Below, piece by piece: positions 9,731-19,460 of a DNA stretch of 64,000 bases. A program made the translations under genes and the position numbers. The notes below the pieces were generated by a model. It was not told the DNA's origin, did no database searches, and was given only the letters and a program-made list of their open reading frames with translations. Each line of letters begins with the position of its first letter. The stretch's first letter is position 1. Origin of the DNA: Spirochaetaceae bacterium (GTDB taxonomy: Bacteria > Spirochaetota > Leptospiria > Leptospirales > Leptonemataceae). The stretch spans positions 131,358-195,357 of the forward strand of contig PCBI01000002.1 of NCBI GenBank assembly GCA_002730875.1. The letters run 5' to 3'.

Positions 9731-10563
9731 GTAAAAAGAACTATTCAGGGGTTGTAGAGAAAGCACGAGAATACTACAACAGCGATGACGCAGACAAGTT
9801 TTACTACGATGTCTGGGGCGGTGAAGATATCCACATCGGACTCTACGAAGGACCGGATCATCCGATTCGAGATGCCAGTCAAAAGACCGTGGAGAAGATG
9901 GACAGCTGCATCCAGAATATTGGCAAAGACAGCAAGGTTCTGGATGCCGGCGCTGGATTTGGCGGAGCTGCCCGGTACCTGGCCAAGAAGTATGGCTGCC
10001 AGGTAGTGGCGCTGAATTTGAGCGAGAAGCAGAATGAACGCGATCGTCAGATGAACAAAGAGCAGGGGCTGGATCATTTGATCGATGTTGTGGACGGCGA
10101 TTTCGAAAACCTGTCCTACGATGACGAAACCTTTGATGTCGTCTGGTCAGAAGATAGCTTCCTGCACAGCGGTAATCGAGAAAAGGTTATGCAGGAACTG
10201 CACCGGGTCTTGAAAAAGGGCGGGGAGCTAATCTTTACGGATCCAATGCAGAGTCCCGACGCAAAGCAGGAAGACCTGCAACCGGTACTGGATCGAATCC
10301 ATCTGGAAACCATGGGTTCCTTCAAATTCTACGAAGAGCAGGCTAAAAAGCTTGGGATGGAAACGGTTCAGATAATCGATCTTTCGCACCAGCTTCCGGA
10401 GCACTATTCCAGGGTAGCAGCGGAGCTCAAAGAGAAGACGGCGAAGATGAATCACATCAGTCAGGAATATGTTGATCGCATGCTAAAGGGATTGTCTCAC
10501 TGGGTTGAGGCTGGTCGAAAAGGAGCCCTGAACTGGGGTATTCTGCACTTCAAAAAGAAGTGA
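9727..10563 (+). CDS. bsmB: sarcosine/dimethylglycine N-methyltransferase (betaine synthesis)
   Basis: SAM-dependent enzyme that methylates sarcosine and dimethylglycine to give glycine betaine, completing the pathway begun by the upstream gene. 278 aa. Motif I is VLDAGAGFGGAARYLA (about residues 70-85); the family-typical KFYYDVWGGEDIHIGLY near residue 20 and WSEDSFLHSGNR near residue 140 are intact. Start overlaps the upstream stop by four bases. A GC-rich hairpin terminator follows, so the operon consists of just these two genes. Confidence 0.94.
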   Translation: MSKKNYSGVVEKAREYYNSDDADKFYYDVWGGEDIHIGLYEGPDHPIRDASQKTVEKMDSCIQNIGKDSKVLDAGAGFGGAARYLAKKYGCQVVALNLSEKQNERDRQMNKEQGLDHLIDVVDGDFENLSYDDETFDVVWSEDSFLHSGNREKVMQELHRVLKKGGELIFTDPMQSPDAKQEDLQPVLDRIHLETMGSFKFYEEQAKKLGMETVQIIDLSHQLPEHYSRVAAELKEKTAKMNHISQEYVDRMLKGLSHWVEAGRKGALNWGILHFKKK

Positions 10564-10596
10564 GTCCTGCTTACAAGCATACTCGGACTTGAGCCA

Positions 10597-10626
10597 AAAA
10601 GCCGCCCCTTGAGGCGGCTTTTTTAT
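10597..10626 (+). terminator. rho-independent terminator after the betaine operon
   Basis: Stem AAAAGCCGCC / GGCGGCTTTT with a short loop (CCTTGA), 35 bases after the stop of the second methyltransferase and followed by further T residues. The flanking A-run makes it symmetric enough to act on both strands. Confidence 0.9.
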
Positions 10627-10927
10627 TTGTGCCCGGTTCATGTGGATACACCAGGCACATCAGGCCAGACTCCAATCGTCAGGGAAGAGCCGTGGAGCCA
10701 GCGTGGAGCCAGCAATGATGCTCCGCGTGGGATTGCCTCGGTATCGGCCGCCCGGGACCAACTCCACGGACATTCGGCACCAGCTGCCTGGCTACTTCGG
10801 CGCCGCCAGCGTAGCAGGGCTGGCCAACCCCTGGTAAACAAACCGGAACGTTAGTAACCGCCGGCAACCTTGAAGCCACCGGAAACCTGGAAACCGGGGG
10901 CCGCATACCAGGTCCCTACCAGTTCTG
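10627..10927. other. intergenic stretch between convergent betaine genes
   Basis: No gene supported. It holds a short tandem repeat GTGGAGCCAGC near 10694-10715 and, next to the transporter's end, a GGAAACC-rich stretch (about 10850-10895) with repeated CCGGAAACCTGG-like units. No clear terminator for the transporter is seen. Confidence 0.4.
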
Positions 10928-12562
10928 TTAACGGCCCAGATCAGTAGACTCCTTCTGAACGGCCAGATTAGCCTTTCGTGCGCGCTCGACTTCTTCTTTT
11001 CGAATTTCCATGGGATTCACCCCATAGCGAGTGGCCCGGGCGGGGTCCTTCTTAAGCTGTCGGACAAGTCCCCAGCAAATCAGAATTAGCACGATAGAGA
11101 GAGGCAAAGCTGTGGTGAGGGCCGCTGTCTGTAAAGCAACAAGGCCACCGGCCAGTAGAAGCACAGCTGCAACCAGTCCTTCCATCATGGCCCAGAAGAT
11201 GCGCTGCTTCACCGGCGGTTCATGGTGGCCGCCCGCGGTGATCATGTCGATAACCAGGGAACCCGAGTCCGAGGATGTCACGAAGTATCCGGTAATGACA
11301 ATTGTAGCGATAAGAGCCGTAATGTTGGCAAAAGGAAGTTTGTCCAGAAGCATAAACAGCGCCGTGGGCATGGTCTTTGAATCGCTTACGGCCGCGGCAA
11401 TGTTTTCGGCTCCGCCGCCGAACAGATCAAACCAGATGGCCGTGTTTCCAAAGACAGTGAGCCAGAAAAAAGTAACGACCGTGGGGACGAGGGAAACGCC
11501 CAGGATGAACTCTCGGATTGTCCGTCCTTTGGAGATTCGAGCGATGAACATCCCTACGAATGGCGACCAGGCAATCCACCACGCCCAATAAAACAGGGTC
11601 CAATTCTTTTGCCAATCCCGCCATGCGTCGGTTTCGCCTTTGTAGGCGGCCGTCCAGTAGGTAAGATGAATGAATTGCTGCAAATAATCACCCATGCTCT
11701 GCACCCAGGATTTTAAAATGAACAGGGTGGGGCCGGTGAAGAACACGAATAAAAGGAGAATGAATCCCAGAATGATGTTGAAATTACTCAAATAGAGGAT
11801 GCCTTTCTCGAGGCCGGTAACCACCGAGATCGTGGCGGCCAACGTTATCAATGCTATGAGTATGATCTGATTCTCTGTCGAAAATTCCATCAGGCCGGTG
11901 AATTCCAATCCTGCATTTACCTGCATCACTCCAAGCCCCAGGGATGTAGCCAGGCCAAACAGCGTTCCCAGAACTGCAAAGGTGTCGATGATGTTTCCTG
12001 CCGTTCCTTCTACATGCTTTCCAATGAGCGGGTAGAAAGCGCTTCGAAGAGACAGGGGCATCTTCATTCGATGCGTAAAGTAAGCCAGCGCCAATCCCAT
12101 AACAATATAGATGGCCCAGGCGTGTAATCCCCAATGGAAGAAGGTTGTGATCATCGACCGCTGCGCCGCATCCACCGTGCGCGGCTCGCCGATGGGCGGT
12201 TTCAAATAATGGGTCATGGGTTCGGCCACCGAATAGAACACCAGGCCAATTCCCATACCGGCACTAAACAGCATGGCAAACCAGGACATATAGCTGAACT
12301 GAGGTTTTTCGTCATCGGGCCCAAGGCGAATGCGGCCAAAGGGGCTAAAATAAAGCCAGATTACAAAGATTACATAAAAACCTACGCAAAGGATGTAGAA
12401 CCAGCCTACATAGGTTCCAAGGAAGTCGAGTGCATTGCCAAAGTATTCTTTGGTTGCGTCGGTGAAGGTTACGCCCAGAAAAACAAAAAGGAAAATGAGG
12501 ATTGCGGAAAAAACGGACACGTACGGGTTCAAATGAAGCCCATACTTGTTGAAGATTTTCAT
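10928..12562 (-). CDS. BCCT-family betaine/carnitine/choline transporter
   Basis: Inner-membrane secondary transporter, 544 aa, with about 12 hydrophobic segments. The BCCT signature lies around residues 325-350: the Trp-rich FYWAWWIAWSPFVG followed by MFIARISKGRTIREF. The Gly-rich unwound part of TM3 is visible as FSAGMGIGLVFYSVAEP. The family imports betaine, choline, carnitine or ectoine, mostly with sodium. Its position tail-to-tail with the GSMT-SDMT operon makes betaine the likely substrate, letting the cell both make and import it. Starts with ATG at 12562, about 95 bases from the divergent purL. Confidence 0.93.
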   Translation of the reverse strand: MKIFNKYGLHLNPYVSVFSAILIFLFVFLGVTFTDATKEYFGNALDFLGTYVGWFYILCVGFYVIFVIWLYFSPFGRIRLGPDDEKPQFSYMSWFAMLFSAGMGIGLVFYSVAEPMTHYLKPPIGEPRTVDAAQRSMITTFFHWGLHAWAIYIVMGLALAYFTHRMKMPLSLRSAFYPLIGKHVEGTAGNIIDTFAVLGTLFGLATSLGLGVMQVNAGLEFTGLMEFSTENQIILIALITLAATISVVTGLEKGILYLSNFNIILGFILLLFVFFTGPTLFILKSWVQSMGDYLQQFIHLTYWTAAYKGETDAWRDWQKNWTLFYWAWWIAWSPFVGMFIARISKGRTIREFILGVSLVPTVVTFFWLTVFGNTAIWFDLFGGGAENIAAAVSDSKTMPTALFMLLDKLPFANITALIATIVITGYFVTSSDSGSLVIDMITAGGHHEPPVKQRIFWAMMEGLVAAVLLLAGGLVALQTAALTTALPLSIVLILICWGLVRQLKKDPARATRYGVNPMEIRKEEVERARKANLAVQKESTDLGR

Positions 12563-12656
12563 TCCGTTACAATGTGAGCAAGGGAGAGGCTTTCAACCGG
12601 TTTTCCTATTTTTCTGAAACAGTTGCCCGTGCATGGGCCTCTCGCAGCTTTGTCGT

Positions 12657-14933
12657 ATGCTATACTCCGAAAAAGAGATTACCCTGGACGATGCTCTGGA
12701 GCACGGCTTAACCGAAGAGGAGTTCCAGAAGATACAGCAGTATTTGGGACGGGTACCTACCGTAACCGAGCTCGGGATCTATTCAGGGATGTGGTCGGAA
12801 CACTGCAGTTACAAGAACTCTATACTACTACTAAAGACCCTCCCTTCCGAGTCTCCGGATTCGCTGGCGCGGGCCGGAGAAGAGAATGCTGGCGCTCTGG
12901 ATATAGGCGAAGGTCTCGCCGTGGTTTTCAAGATCGAATCGCACAATCATCCCTCTGCCATTGAGCCGTATCAGGGCGCAGCCACCGGCGTCGGCGGTAT
13001 TATGCGCGATATATTTACCATGGGCGCGAGGCCCATTTGCTCTTTGAACTCATTGCGATTCGGTCCGCCCGACGAATCCAGGAATCAATATCTGCTAAAG
13101 CGAGCGGTGGCCGGTATCGGAGATTACGGAAACTCTCTGGGCATTGCCGTGTCCGGCGGCGAATTATTCTTTGATCCATCCTTTTCCCGCAATTGCCTGG
13201 TGAATGCCATGACCGTTGGTATTGTAACCCATGAAGGAATCGCCCGCGCCCGGGCCGATGGCCCTGGCAATCCGGTGTTCTATGTAGGAGCTACCACCGG
13301 ACGAGATGGAATTCATGGCGCCAGTTTCGCTTCCAGGGACCTGAGTCAGGAATCGGAAGAAAAGCGAAGCGCCGTGCAGGTGGGTGACCCCTTTATGGAA
13401 AAACTTCTACTGGAAGCCAGTCTGGAATTAATCGCTACTGGCGCCATTATAGGCATCCAGGATATGGGCGCGGCGGGGCTATCCTGTAGTACCTCGGAAA
13501 TGAGCGCAAAAAGCGAAACCGGAATGGACATTGATCTGGACAAGGTTCCCTTGCGCGAGGACGGAATGAATGCCTACGAGATCATGCTTTCGGAAAGCCA
13601 GGAGCGCATGCTGGTGGTGGGAAAGCCAGGTCGTGAGCAGGAGATTATCGACATCTTCAACAAGTGGGATTTGCATGCTGTGCAGATCGGCTCGGTGAAC
13701 GAGGACGGAAAGCTGCGGGTTCGACGGGAAGGTAAGCTCTGCGCCGAGATACCCGCAGATTCTCTGGTCCTCGGCGGTGGGGCCCCGCAATACAAACGAG
13801 AAACGCGAAAGCCCGCCTATATTGACGAACTGGCCGCGAAACCCGACGAATCCATACCTGCGTTGACCGACGCCTCCGGGCTGCAGAAGACTTTCCTGGA
13901 TCTAGTGAAGCGACCCAATCTGGCCAGCAAGCGGCCTGTGTTCGAACAGTATGATACCGAAGTGGGGCTGGTTCGCGTACACGGTCCTGGCGGCGACGGC
14001 GGCGTTGTTCGCATTCCGGGGACTACGCGAGCTCTTTCGGTAAGCACAGACTGTAATTCCCGGTTTGTGTACCTGGAGCCTCGCCAGGGGGCACGGATTG
14101 CGGTATGCGAGTCCGCGCGAAATGTAGCGGTGACCGGAGCGCGGCCCCTGGGGATAACCAATTGCCTGAACTTTGGAAACCCCTACATCCCGGAGAACTA
14201 CTACATGTTTTCCGAAGCGATTGGCGGTATGTCCGATGCCTGTCGCGCCTTTAATATCCCTGTAACTGGCGGAAATGTAAGTTTCTACAATGAAAGTCAG
14301 GATGGTCCGGTGTTGCCCACGCCCACCATCGGAATGGTCGGTCTGGTACCCGATCTGAATCGAGTGGTGTCGCCGGTATTCAGCAAGTCCGGAAGCCTGG
14401 TCGCTCTTCTGGGAAGCTTTCGACCTTCGGCGGGCGGGTCGGAATATCAGAATATGGCTCTGGGCGCTATCCAGGGAACTCCGCCGGAACTGGATCTGGA
14501 CCTGGAAAAAAGACTTTGCGAAGCGCTGTTTCAAGGCGCCGGCGAATCCGCTTTTCTGGCCGCGCGCGATCTTTCCCTCGGCGGGCTATCCGTCGGTCTT
14601 TTCCGAAGCGTTTATGATCCGTACAACTCAAAATCGGTGGGCTTTCGCGCAAACGGGGAATCTATGGCGCAATTGAAAGCCAGCGCAGGGGAGTCCTACC
14701 GGAGCCGACCGGATCTATTCTGGTTTTCGGAGACCTGCGGCGCCGTTCTGCTGAATGTAGACACCGCGAAGCGCGAAGCTGTGGAAAGTCTGGCGAAGAA
14801 GTATGATCTGGGCCTCTCGTGGATTGGTGAGCTGACCGACGACCAGACGATGGATCTTAATGATTTTCAGATACCACTGGATGCAGCGGCTGCTGCTTTC
14901 GAAGGCGGACTGGTTCCCTATTTCGAAGAGTAG
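12657..14933 (+). CDS. purL: phosphoribosylformylglycinamidine synthase subunit II
   Basis: Fourth step of purine synthesis: ATP-dependent conversion of FGAR to FGAM, using ammonia from a PurQ/PurS complex. 758 aa, the size of the separate-subunit (small) PurL type, so PurS and PurQ must be encoded elsewhere. Diagnostic pieces: the N-terminal [11 protein letters not shown], the substrate loop [19 protein letters not shown], and the repeated AIRS-like domains ([33 protein letters not shown]). An in-frame ATG at 12633 would add eight residues; neither start has a good ribosome binding site, and 12657 fits family N-termini better. Confidence 0.95.
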   Translation: MLYSEKEITLDDALEHGLTEEEFQKIQQYLGRVPTVTELGIYSGMWSEHCSYKNSILLLKTLPSESPDSLARAGEENAGALDIGEGLAVVFKIESHNHPSAIEPYQGAATGVGGIMRDIFTMGARPICSLNSLRFGPPDESRNQYLLKRAVAGIGDYGNSLGIAVSGGELFFDPSFSRNCLVNAMTVGIVTHEGIARARADGPGNPVFYVGATTGRDGIHGASFASRDLSQESEEKRSAVQVGDPFMEKLLLEASLELIATGAIIGIQDMGAAGLSCSTSEMSAKSETGMDIDLDKVPLREDGMNAYEIMLSESQERMLVVGKPGREQEIIDIFNKWDLHAVQIGSVNEDGKLRVRREGKLCAEIPADSLVLGGGAPQYKRETRKPAYIDELAAKPDESIPALTDASGLQKTFLDLVKRPNLASKRPVFEQYDTEVGLVRVHGPGGDGGVVRIPGTTRALSVSTDCNSRFVYLEPRQGARIAVCESARNVAVTGARPLGITNCLNFGNPYIPENYYMFSEAIGGMSDACRAFNIPVTGGNVSFYNESQDGPVLPTPTIGMVGLVPDLNRVVSPVFSKSGSLVALLGSFRPSAGGSEYQNMALGAIQGTPPELDLDLEKRLCEALFQGAGESAFLAARDLSLGGLSVGLFRSVYDPYNSKSVGFRANGESMAQLKASAGESYRSRPDLFWFSETCGAVLLNVDTAKREAVESLAKKYDLGLSWIGELTDDQTMDLNDFQIPLDAAAAAFEGGLVPYFEE

Positions 14934-14992
14934 TGCGAGGCAATCGGAATGACGGACTGAAAAAAAGAAGTCTGGAAAGACCGAATCCGCAT

Positions 14993-15021
14993 ACCGAGGG
15001 CTACGGTCAGTAGCCCTCGGT
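14993..15021. terminator. hairpin between purL and the convergent membrane-protein gene
   Basis: Perfect 12-bp inverted repeat ACCGAGGGCTAC / GTAGCCCTCGGT with a five-base loop, in the gap between two convergent genes. It lacks a proper T-run on either side, so it may be a weak bidirectional terminator or an mRNA 3'-end stabiliser. Confidence 0.55.
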
Positions 15022-15039
15022 CTCATGAATCCACCGGAC

Positions 15040-15546
15040 CTAATCGTGATGATCCGGTTCCTCTTCGCTTTTTGTATCATCTGTGCTGATGTCTTGCTCG
15101 GCTCCGTACCGGGCCGTATCGCCTCTTATTTCCGGATGCATTATCTGACCTCCGCTGTTGGCGGCTCGCGCCATAAGAATGACAGTAACTAAAAAGAGCA
15201 CTGTAGCTGCCGCCATACCTGCACCTCGAGCATTCTTCAGAATCAGCGCGCCGCCGGCCACAAGCCCGGAAACAATGGCTGCGATAGTAGCCAATTTGGC
15301 GGCTTCCTCATGGTTTTCCACCAGTTCATGGCTTACATTCTTCTGATCTTCTATCAACTCTTCTGCCGCTTCTCCAGAAAAATATGCGGGAATGGCTGTT
15401 AGTCCAAAAATCAGAGCCATGATTAATGCTGATTTTTGAAAATCCGCGGACTTCCAGAAAAGGGCCACGGCCAATGCGAATAGCGATACCAGGGCTCCGA
15501 TTACGGGAACATGGTTCACTAGTAGATGTAGATGAGCTTCGTTCAT
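15040..15546 (-). CDS. small DUF2231-like membrane protein
   Basis: A 168-residue protein with four membrane segments and a charged, acidic tail (DDTKSEEEPDHHD). The opening MNEAHLHLLVNHVPVIGALV has the His-rich start typical of DUF2231-like proteins, and a conserved-looking loop between segments carries ENHEEAAKLA. Function unknown; histidines in such proteins have been suggested to bind haem or metal, which is not shown here. Strong ribosome binding site (GAGGAGG) just before the ATG. Single gene, convergent with purL. Confidence 0.7.
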   Translation of the reverse strand: MNEAHLHLLVNHVPVIGALVSLFALAVALFWKSADFQKSALIMALIFGLTAIPAYFSGEAAEELIEDQKNVSHELVENHEEAAKLATIAAIVSGLVAGGALILKNARGAGMAAATVLFLVTVILMARAANSGGQIMHPEIRGDTARYGAEQDISTDDTKSEEEPDHHD

Positions 15547-15676
15547 TATTCCTCCTCACGATTTCCTGATGATCCGCTTTGGGCAGGAAGCGCTCTGTGC
15601 GAATACAGTAGCCTATGAAGCGAGGAATTGCAATGGGGCATTTGTCCCGATTAATGAAAACCGGAGCGTTCGGCGC

Positions 15677-17053
15677 TCATTTCCCGTGCGGGGACGTTGC
15701 TCGGTCCGGCCAGGTTAGCGAACCCAGGATTCCCAGAATAAAGAATCCCGGAATGCCGGCGGCCCAGTATACGGTGTACATCCCCCCTTCGCCAAAATAT
15801 AGATAGCAGAAGACCCCCCAGCCGAGTCCGGCCAGAATCGAGACAGAGGCGCCGGCACGGGAAACCTTCTTCCAGTGAAACCCGGCCAGGAGCGCAAAGG
15901 ACAGCGCCGCCACCGGTATATTGGCCAGAATGAGTTTCTGCAAAACGTTATCTACGAGAACGTTGGCCAGTAGATACGATGTAGCAGCAAAGCCGGCAGT
16001 AAGCAGGATCCCTCGTCGGGGCGAATCGCTACCTTTGGCCAGAAAATCGCCCACGGCCATACTGCTCATGGCGCTCCAGACTCCGGCCAGGGTTGTGGCT
16101 GCGGCGGCGAAGAAGAGTCCGTAGGTCAGGCCACGCAATCCCGCAGGCAGAATGGTTACCAGATAGGGAAGTCCTTCTTGCGCAGCGGCAAGGTCCACGT
16201 CCATAATCTGTAAGGCGGCTACCGAGAGCACGGCCATACCATAGAGGGCAAACACGAGCACAGCCGAAATCGCCACGGCCAAAAAGGCCGTGCTTTCGTT
16301 TCTGGCCGCAAAGATCTTCTGACCATACCAGGGCGCGGCAATGTAGGTGAAACAGGTAAGGGCGATTAGCGAGGCCACATATTCGGGAGGCAGCGCTTTC
16401 ATGGCCCGGTCCAGTGGGATGGCTTCTGCGATTTTAGTTATCGCGTCGGGCCCCGCTTGCAGAAAGCTATAGACCATAATCGTTGGCAGGAGAATCAACA
16501 CGGCCACGAAAGAAACAACATCGGCGCCAATTACAGATTTCAGGCCGCCGCGCAACGTGATCAGCAAAACAATCGCCACCGAAAGCGCTGTAACGGACCA
16601 CTCATTCCAGCCTTCCAGAATGGGCCCGAATACCAGATACATGGATTTAACGTAGGTGGCGCTGAAGCCTATCATGGCCAGAAGCAGGGATGCCGCAGCG
16701 AGCTTTCCGATGACATTGCCATATTTCGCTTTGAAGAGCTGGGCCGTGGAGTAGGCATCCAACCGCTTCCATTGCCGGGCTACGGTTACCGAATAGAAGG
16801 CCAGTCCTACCAGGAAAACAAAGGGCAAAGAAAGCCCCCACCATCCGGCAAAGTAACCCACCGAGGAGAAGGCTACCAGGGTAGTGGTATTGAATTCGGT
16901 CATGACCAGCGTTGCGGTGAGCGCGAACAGGCCGGTGTTGCGCGATGCCAGGAGATAGTCCTCTTCGCGCTGTACTCGCGATGCGCCACGCCAACCCGAG
17001 TACACCAGCGCCCCCAGAAAGAGTAAGAACAGAATAAGGTCCAGATAGATCAG
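15677..17053 (-). CDS. sodium:solute symporter family protein, probable CTG start
   Basis: Inner-membrane transporter of the SSS (SSF) family, roughly 458 aa with about 13 membrane segments. The family pattern (REEDYLLASRNTG, then LVMTEFNTTTLVAFSSVGYFAGWWG) is clear. The first ATG/GTG/TTG in frame is a GTG at 17005, but that start drops the first membrane helix. Upstream the frame stays open to a TAA and encodes LIYLDLILFLLFLGALVYSG, a typical first helix, beginning with CTG at 17053 exactly eight bases after a perfect AAGGAG (17062-17067). CTG initiation is therefore the best reading. Substrate unknown. Confidence 0.85.
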   Translation of the reverse strand: MIYLDLILFLLFLGALVYSGWRGASRVQREEDYLLASRNTGLFALTATLVMTEFNTTTLVAFSSVGYFAGWWGLSLPFVFLVGLAFYSVTVARQWKRLDAYSTAQLFKAKYGNVIGKLAAASLLLAMIGFSATYVKSMYLVFGPILEGWNEWSVTALSVAIVLLITLRGGLKSVIGADVVSFVAVLILLPTIMVYSFLQAGPDAITKIAEAIPLDRAMKALPPEYVASLIALTCFTYIAAPWYGQKIFAARNESTAFLAVAISAVLVFALYGMAVLSVAALQIMDVDLAAAQEGLPYLVTILPAGLRGLTYGLFFAAAATTLAGVWSAMSSMAVGDFLAKGSDSPRRGILLTAGFAATSYLLANVLVDNVLQKLILANIPVAALSFALLAGFHWKKVSRAGASVSILAGLGWGVFCYLYFGEGGMYTVYWAAGIPGFFILGILGSLTWPDRATSPHGK

Positions 17054-17069
17054 AGTGTTGTCTCCTTAA

Positions 17070-17084
17070 ATGTAGATGCTACAT
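17070..17084 (-). promoter_or_regulatory. small hairpin in the leader of the symporter mRNA
   Basis: Perfect 6-bp inverted repeat ATGTAG / CTACAT with a three-base loop, two bases upstream of the AAGGAG ribosome binding site. It could influence translation from the unusual CTG start. Farther upstream, the 10-mer CCGATTCTTG occurs twice (17101-17110, 17144-17153). Confidence 0.35.
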
Positions 17085-17175
17085 AGCTACTGAATAGATA
17101 CCGATTCTTGAGACACTGACTCTAAAGAACCAATACTTCCAATGCCGATTCTTGTTCGAATTGGCGGATATTCGG

Positions 17176-17766
17176 TTACTCAAAGGTGTCGTGCCTGCCG
17201 GTCATGATTTGAAAAAAACGGGGAATGTAGGTGACCAGAACATAGATCTCGATCAATGAGCTCACCGCCAGCAGACTCCATCGGATTATGGGCTCCCAGG
17301 TCTGCGAATAAGGATCCGGTAGTTGCTCGGTAACCAATATATGGCCAAAAATCCAGAAAAGTAAAATGAAGTTTAGTGCCGTTCCCCATTTTGCAATCAG
17401 GGAAGGCTTAACTTTGAACTGGATCTTCATCCACCACATCAGAATCGGAATACTGAGTAGCTGGGCAATATCGCGCACATAGATGAGCGCTACATACCAG
17501 AACGGAACCCGCTCCAGATAGAGCAGATAGCCGAACATTGAAAGGACCACCAGTTTGTCGGCCACTGGATCTAGAATGGCTCCCGTGGCGCTCTGCTGGT
17601 TCAACGCGCGAGCAAGTTTGCCGTCCAGAAAGTCAGTGAGAAACATAATGGCGGCCAGAGCGATGGACAGCAGGTAATGCCCTTCGCTCCAGGACCATAG
17701 GACCGGCGCGATTAGAAGAATCCGACTGATAGTGAGAACGTTGGGCCATGTCCATGTGCGCTCCAT
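17176..17766 (-). CDS. CDP-alcohol phosphatidyltransferase (PgsA-like)
   Basis: Inner-membrane enzyme of phospholipid head-group attachment. The CDP-alcohol phosphotransferase signature D-x2-DG-x2-AR-x8-G-x3-D-x3-D is complete: DFLDGKLARA and, after it, GAILDPVADK. The N-terminal RTWTWPNVLTISRI is typical of PgsA (phosphatidylglycerophosphate synthase). I place the start at the ATG 17766 (196 aa); the frame stays open upstream to 17970 but those residues look non-membrane and run toward the divergent lipoprotein gene. A start at 17796 (MSPGSS) is possible. Could be PgsA or a related phosphatidyl-alcohol synthase. Confidence 0.85.
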   Translation of the reverse strand: MERTWTWPNVLTISRILLIAPVLWSWSEGHYLLSIALAAIMFLTDFLDGKLARALNQQSATGAILDPVADKLVVLSMFGYLLYLERVPFWYVALIYVRDIAQLLSIPILMWWMKIQFKVKPSLIAKWGTALNFILLFWIFGHILVTEQLPDPYSQTWEPIIRWSLLAVSSLIEIYVLVTYIPRFFQIMTGRHDTFE

Positions 17767-17968
17767 ACTTACACGGACAGAGCTTCCCGGGCTCATTGCA
17801 AGTAAATTTGGCGGAAGGCATGGCTCGATTCGCCTCCAGGCACGGGCATAATAATGCCGGCCAGATTCTCGCTTCAACGCTTCTTGGCCCCGGTGGTAGG
17901 CCGCGGTGCGCGGGCGTCCAGCCGTGTAATTCGCTGGACACAGTTCCGGACTGGCATCCAATACGTGC

Positions 17969-18331
17969 ATGAAACAAACCTGGATCTTGATTACTCTTCT
18001 GGCTCTTCTGGGCGGATACTGCGCCAGTGGGGATACGCCCGCGCCTGCAAACGATTACAAATTTGACCGGGCGGATCGCCAGGCTGCTATGAAAGAATAC
18101 GGATTGAAGCGCATTGAGTCTTTCCAGGCAAAGGCGCAGTCCAGCGCAATAGCCACCGGGGACGATGCAAAAAAAAGGTCTTCCTGCGAGTCCTCGGCCA
18201 TGGGACTGGCGCAAGTTAGCGGTATGTCTTTGAGCGGAAGCGGAGGCAAAAAGGAAACAGCAGTCGTAGTGGCTTGCCGTAGTACCAAAAACAACTACGA
18301 GCAGTGCGAGTGCGATATAGGATTTAAATAG
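17969..18331 (+). CDS. small lipoprotein of unknown function
   Basis: A 120-residue protein with a lipoprotein signal: short basic start MKQTW, hydrophobic stretch ILITLLALLGG and a spirochaete-style lipobox LGGYC (Cys18). The mature part has four cysteines, two of them in QCECD close to the C-terminus, suggesting disulfides in the periplasm. No family recognised. It lies 40 bp before the EEP-family gene and may share its transcript. Confidence 0.65.
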   Translation: MKQTWILITLLALLGGYCASGDTPAPANDYKFDRADRQAAMKEYGLKRIESFQAKAQSSAIATGDDAKKRSSCESSAMGLAQVSGMSLSGSGGKKETAVVVACRSTKNNYEQCECDIGFK

Positions 18332-18371
18332 AATACAGTCTCGGGCCTGGCATGGATGCAAGCCCATCTCC

Positions 18372-19211
18372 ATGGGGAATAGATCTCAAAAGGCTGCAAA
18401 GCTAATTATTCTGGCGGTGGCCCTTGGGGCCGCTGTCTGTATCCTCTTTCCCCCAAGATCTGGCCACAGCGGCTTCAGGGCCGTTACCTACAACGTTCAT
18501 TACTTCCGGGCTGGCGTCGCCGGCATTGAAAGCACACTTGCAGAAATCGACGCCGATGTGGTCGCTCTGCAGGAGGTTTCCGGCGGTTCGACTTTGCCCG
18601 CGTTGGCTCACAGACTGGGCTATCGGTACGTTTCCAGCGCTCCCTACGTTCGTTACGGAAGTACTTACTGGGTTCTGGCCATAATGACCAGATTTGCAAT
18701 ACTCGAAAGGTCGGAGATTCGCCTGGGCAATTCCCGCCGAGCTTTGCGAGTGGTACTCGATGTGCATGGAAGGCCGGTGGAGTTCATCACGTTGCATCTA
18801 ACCCCTCTGGCCGGGCCTTCGTCCTCGCGGACGGACATTGAAGCCCGTAGCCAGAGCCGAAAAAGGGAGATTCACGATCTCCTGGCTTGGCTTTCTGAAG
18901 ATCGTCCCAGGGTTATCCTCGGCGATTTCAACTTTCTAAGGGGGCTGCCGGGCTTCTGGTTGGATGAATACAAGCTGATGGGGGACTACACAGATGCAGA
19001 CGGCGGAATCTTTCCCAACAATCACGACACATTCCCCATCCCCGAAGAGACCCGGACCGCACTAAAGAAATCCTTTCCAGACATACTCATTCCAGAGGCC
19101 ATTACCCTGGACTACATCTTTTACAGAGGGCTGGAATTGCGCGACGTGCGAACTGTCCATGGTTCGGCTTCGGATCATTGGCCTCTGATCGCCGAATTTC
19201 TTCTCGAATGA
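18372..19211 (+). CDS. endonuclease/exonuclease/phosphatase (EEP) family hydrolase
   Basis: A 279-residue metal-dependent phosphodiesterase-fold enzyme with an N-terminal hydrophobic segment (about residues 10-25) that should export or anchor it outside the cytoplasm. All landmark residues are there: AVTYNVH (Asn), ALQEVSG (Glu), ITLHLTP, VILGDFNF (Asp/Asn), LDYIFY (Asp) and SDHWPL (Asp-His). The family includes nucleases, sphingomyelinases and inositol phosphatases; an extracytoplasmic enzyme here could act on nucleic acid, phospholipid head groups or sugar phosphates. Substrate not determinable from sequence. Confidence 0.85.
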   Translation: MGNRSQKAAKLIILAVALGAAVCILFPPRSGHSGFRAVTYNVHYFRAGVAGIESTLAEIDADVVALQEVSGGSTLPALAHRLGYRYVSSAPYVRYGSTYWVLAIMTRFAILERSEIRLGNSRRALRVVLDVHGRPVEFITLHLTPLAGPSSSRTDIEARSQSRKREIHDLLAWLSEDRPRVILGDFNFLRGLPGFWLDEYKLMGDYTDADGGIFPNNHDTFPIPEETRTALKKSFPDILIPEAITLDYIFYRGLELRDVRTVHGSASDHWPLIAEFLLE

Positions 19212-19460
19212 TTGCTGGACCTTTCGGACTATACAGCCCTTTTACTATATACCCCGGCTTCTGGTAATATTATCCATTTGCCATAGGCATGGGAATTGAT
19301 AGAAGCATGCGCCGGGCTTTTTGGCGCCGGATGATTCGGTTCTGGCGACAACTGTCAATATCGCCAGTAGGAAATCCGACGTTACCGACGCGAAAACATC
19401 GCTGAAATAGATTTTTACCAGGAATCTTCCGTCCTCTATTTCAGGAAGTAAGCCAGCGAG

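Noticed and set aside
10609-10854. 81-codon open frame after the betaine operon
   Set aside because: It starts within the terminator hairpin, is Arg/Pro-rich and has competing frames on both strands, as expected for non-coding GC-rich DNA.
13902-14534. 210-codon open frame on the minus strand
   Set aside because: Lies within purL, which is conserved and complete; the reverse frame is a shadow.
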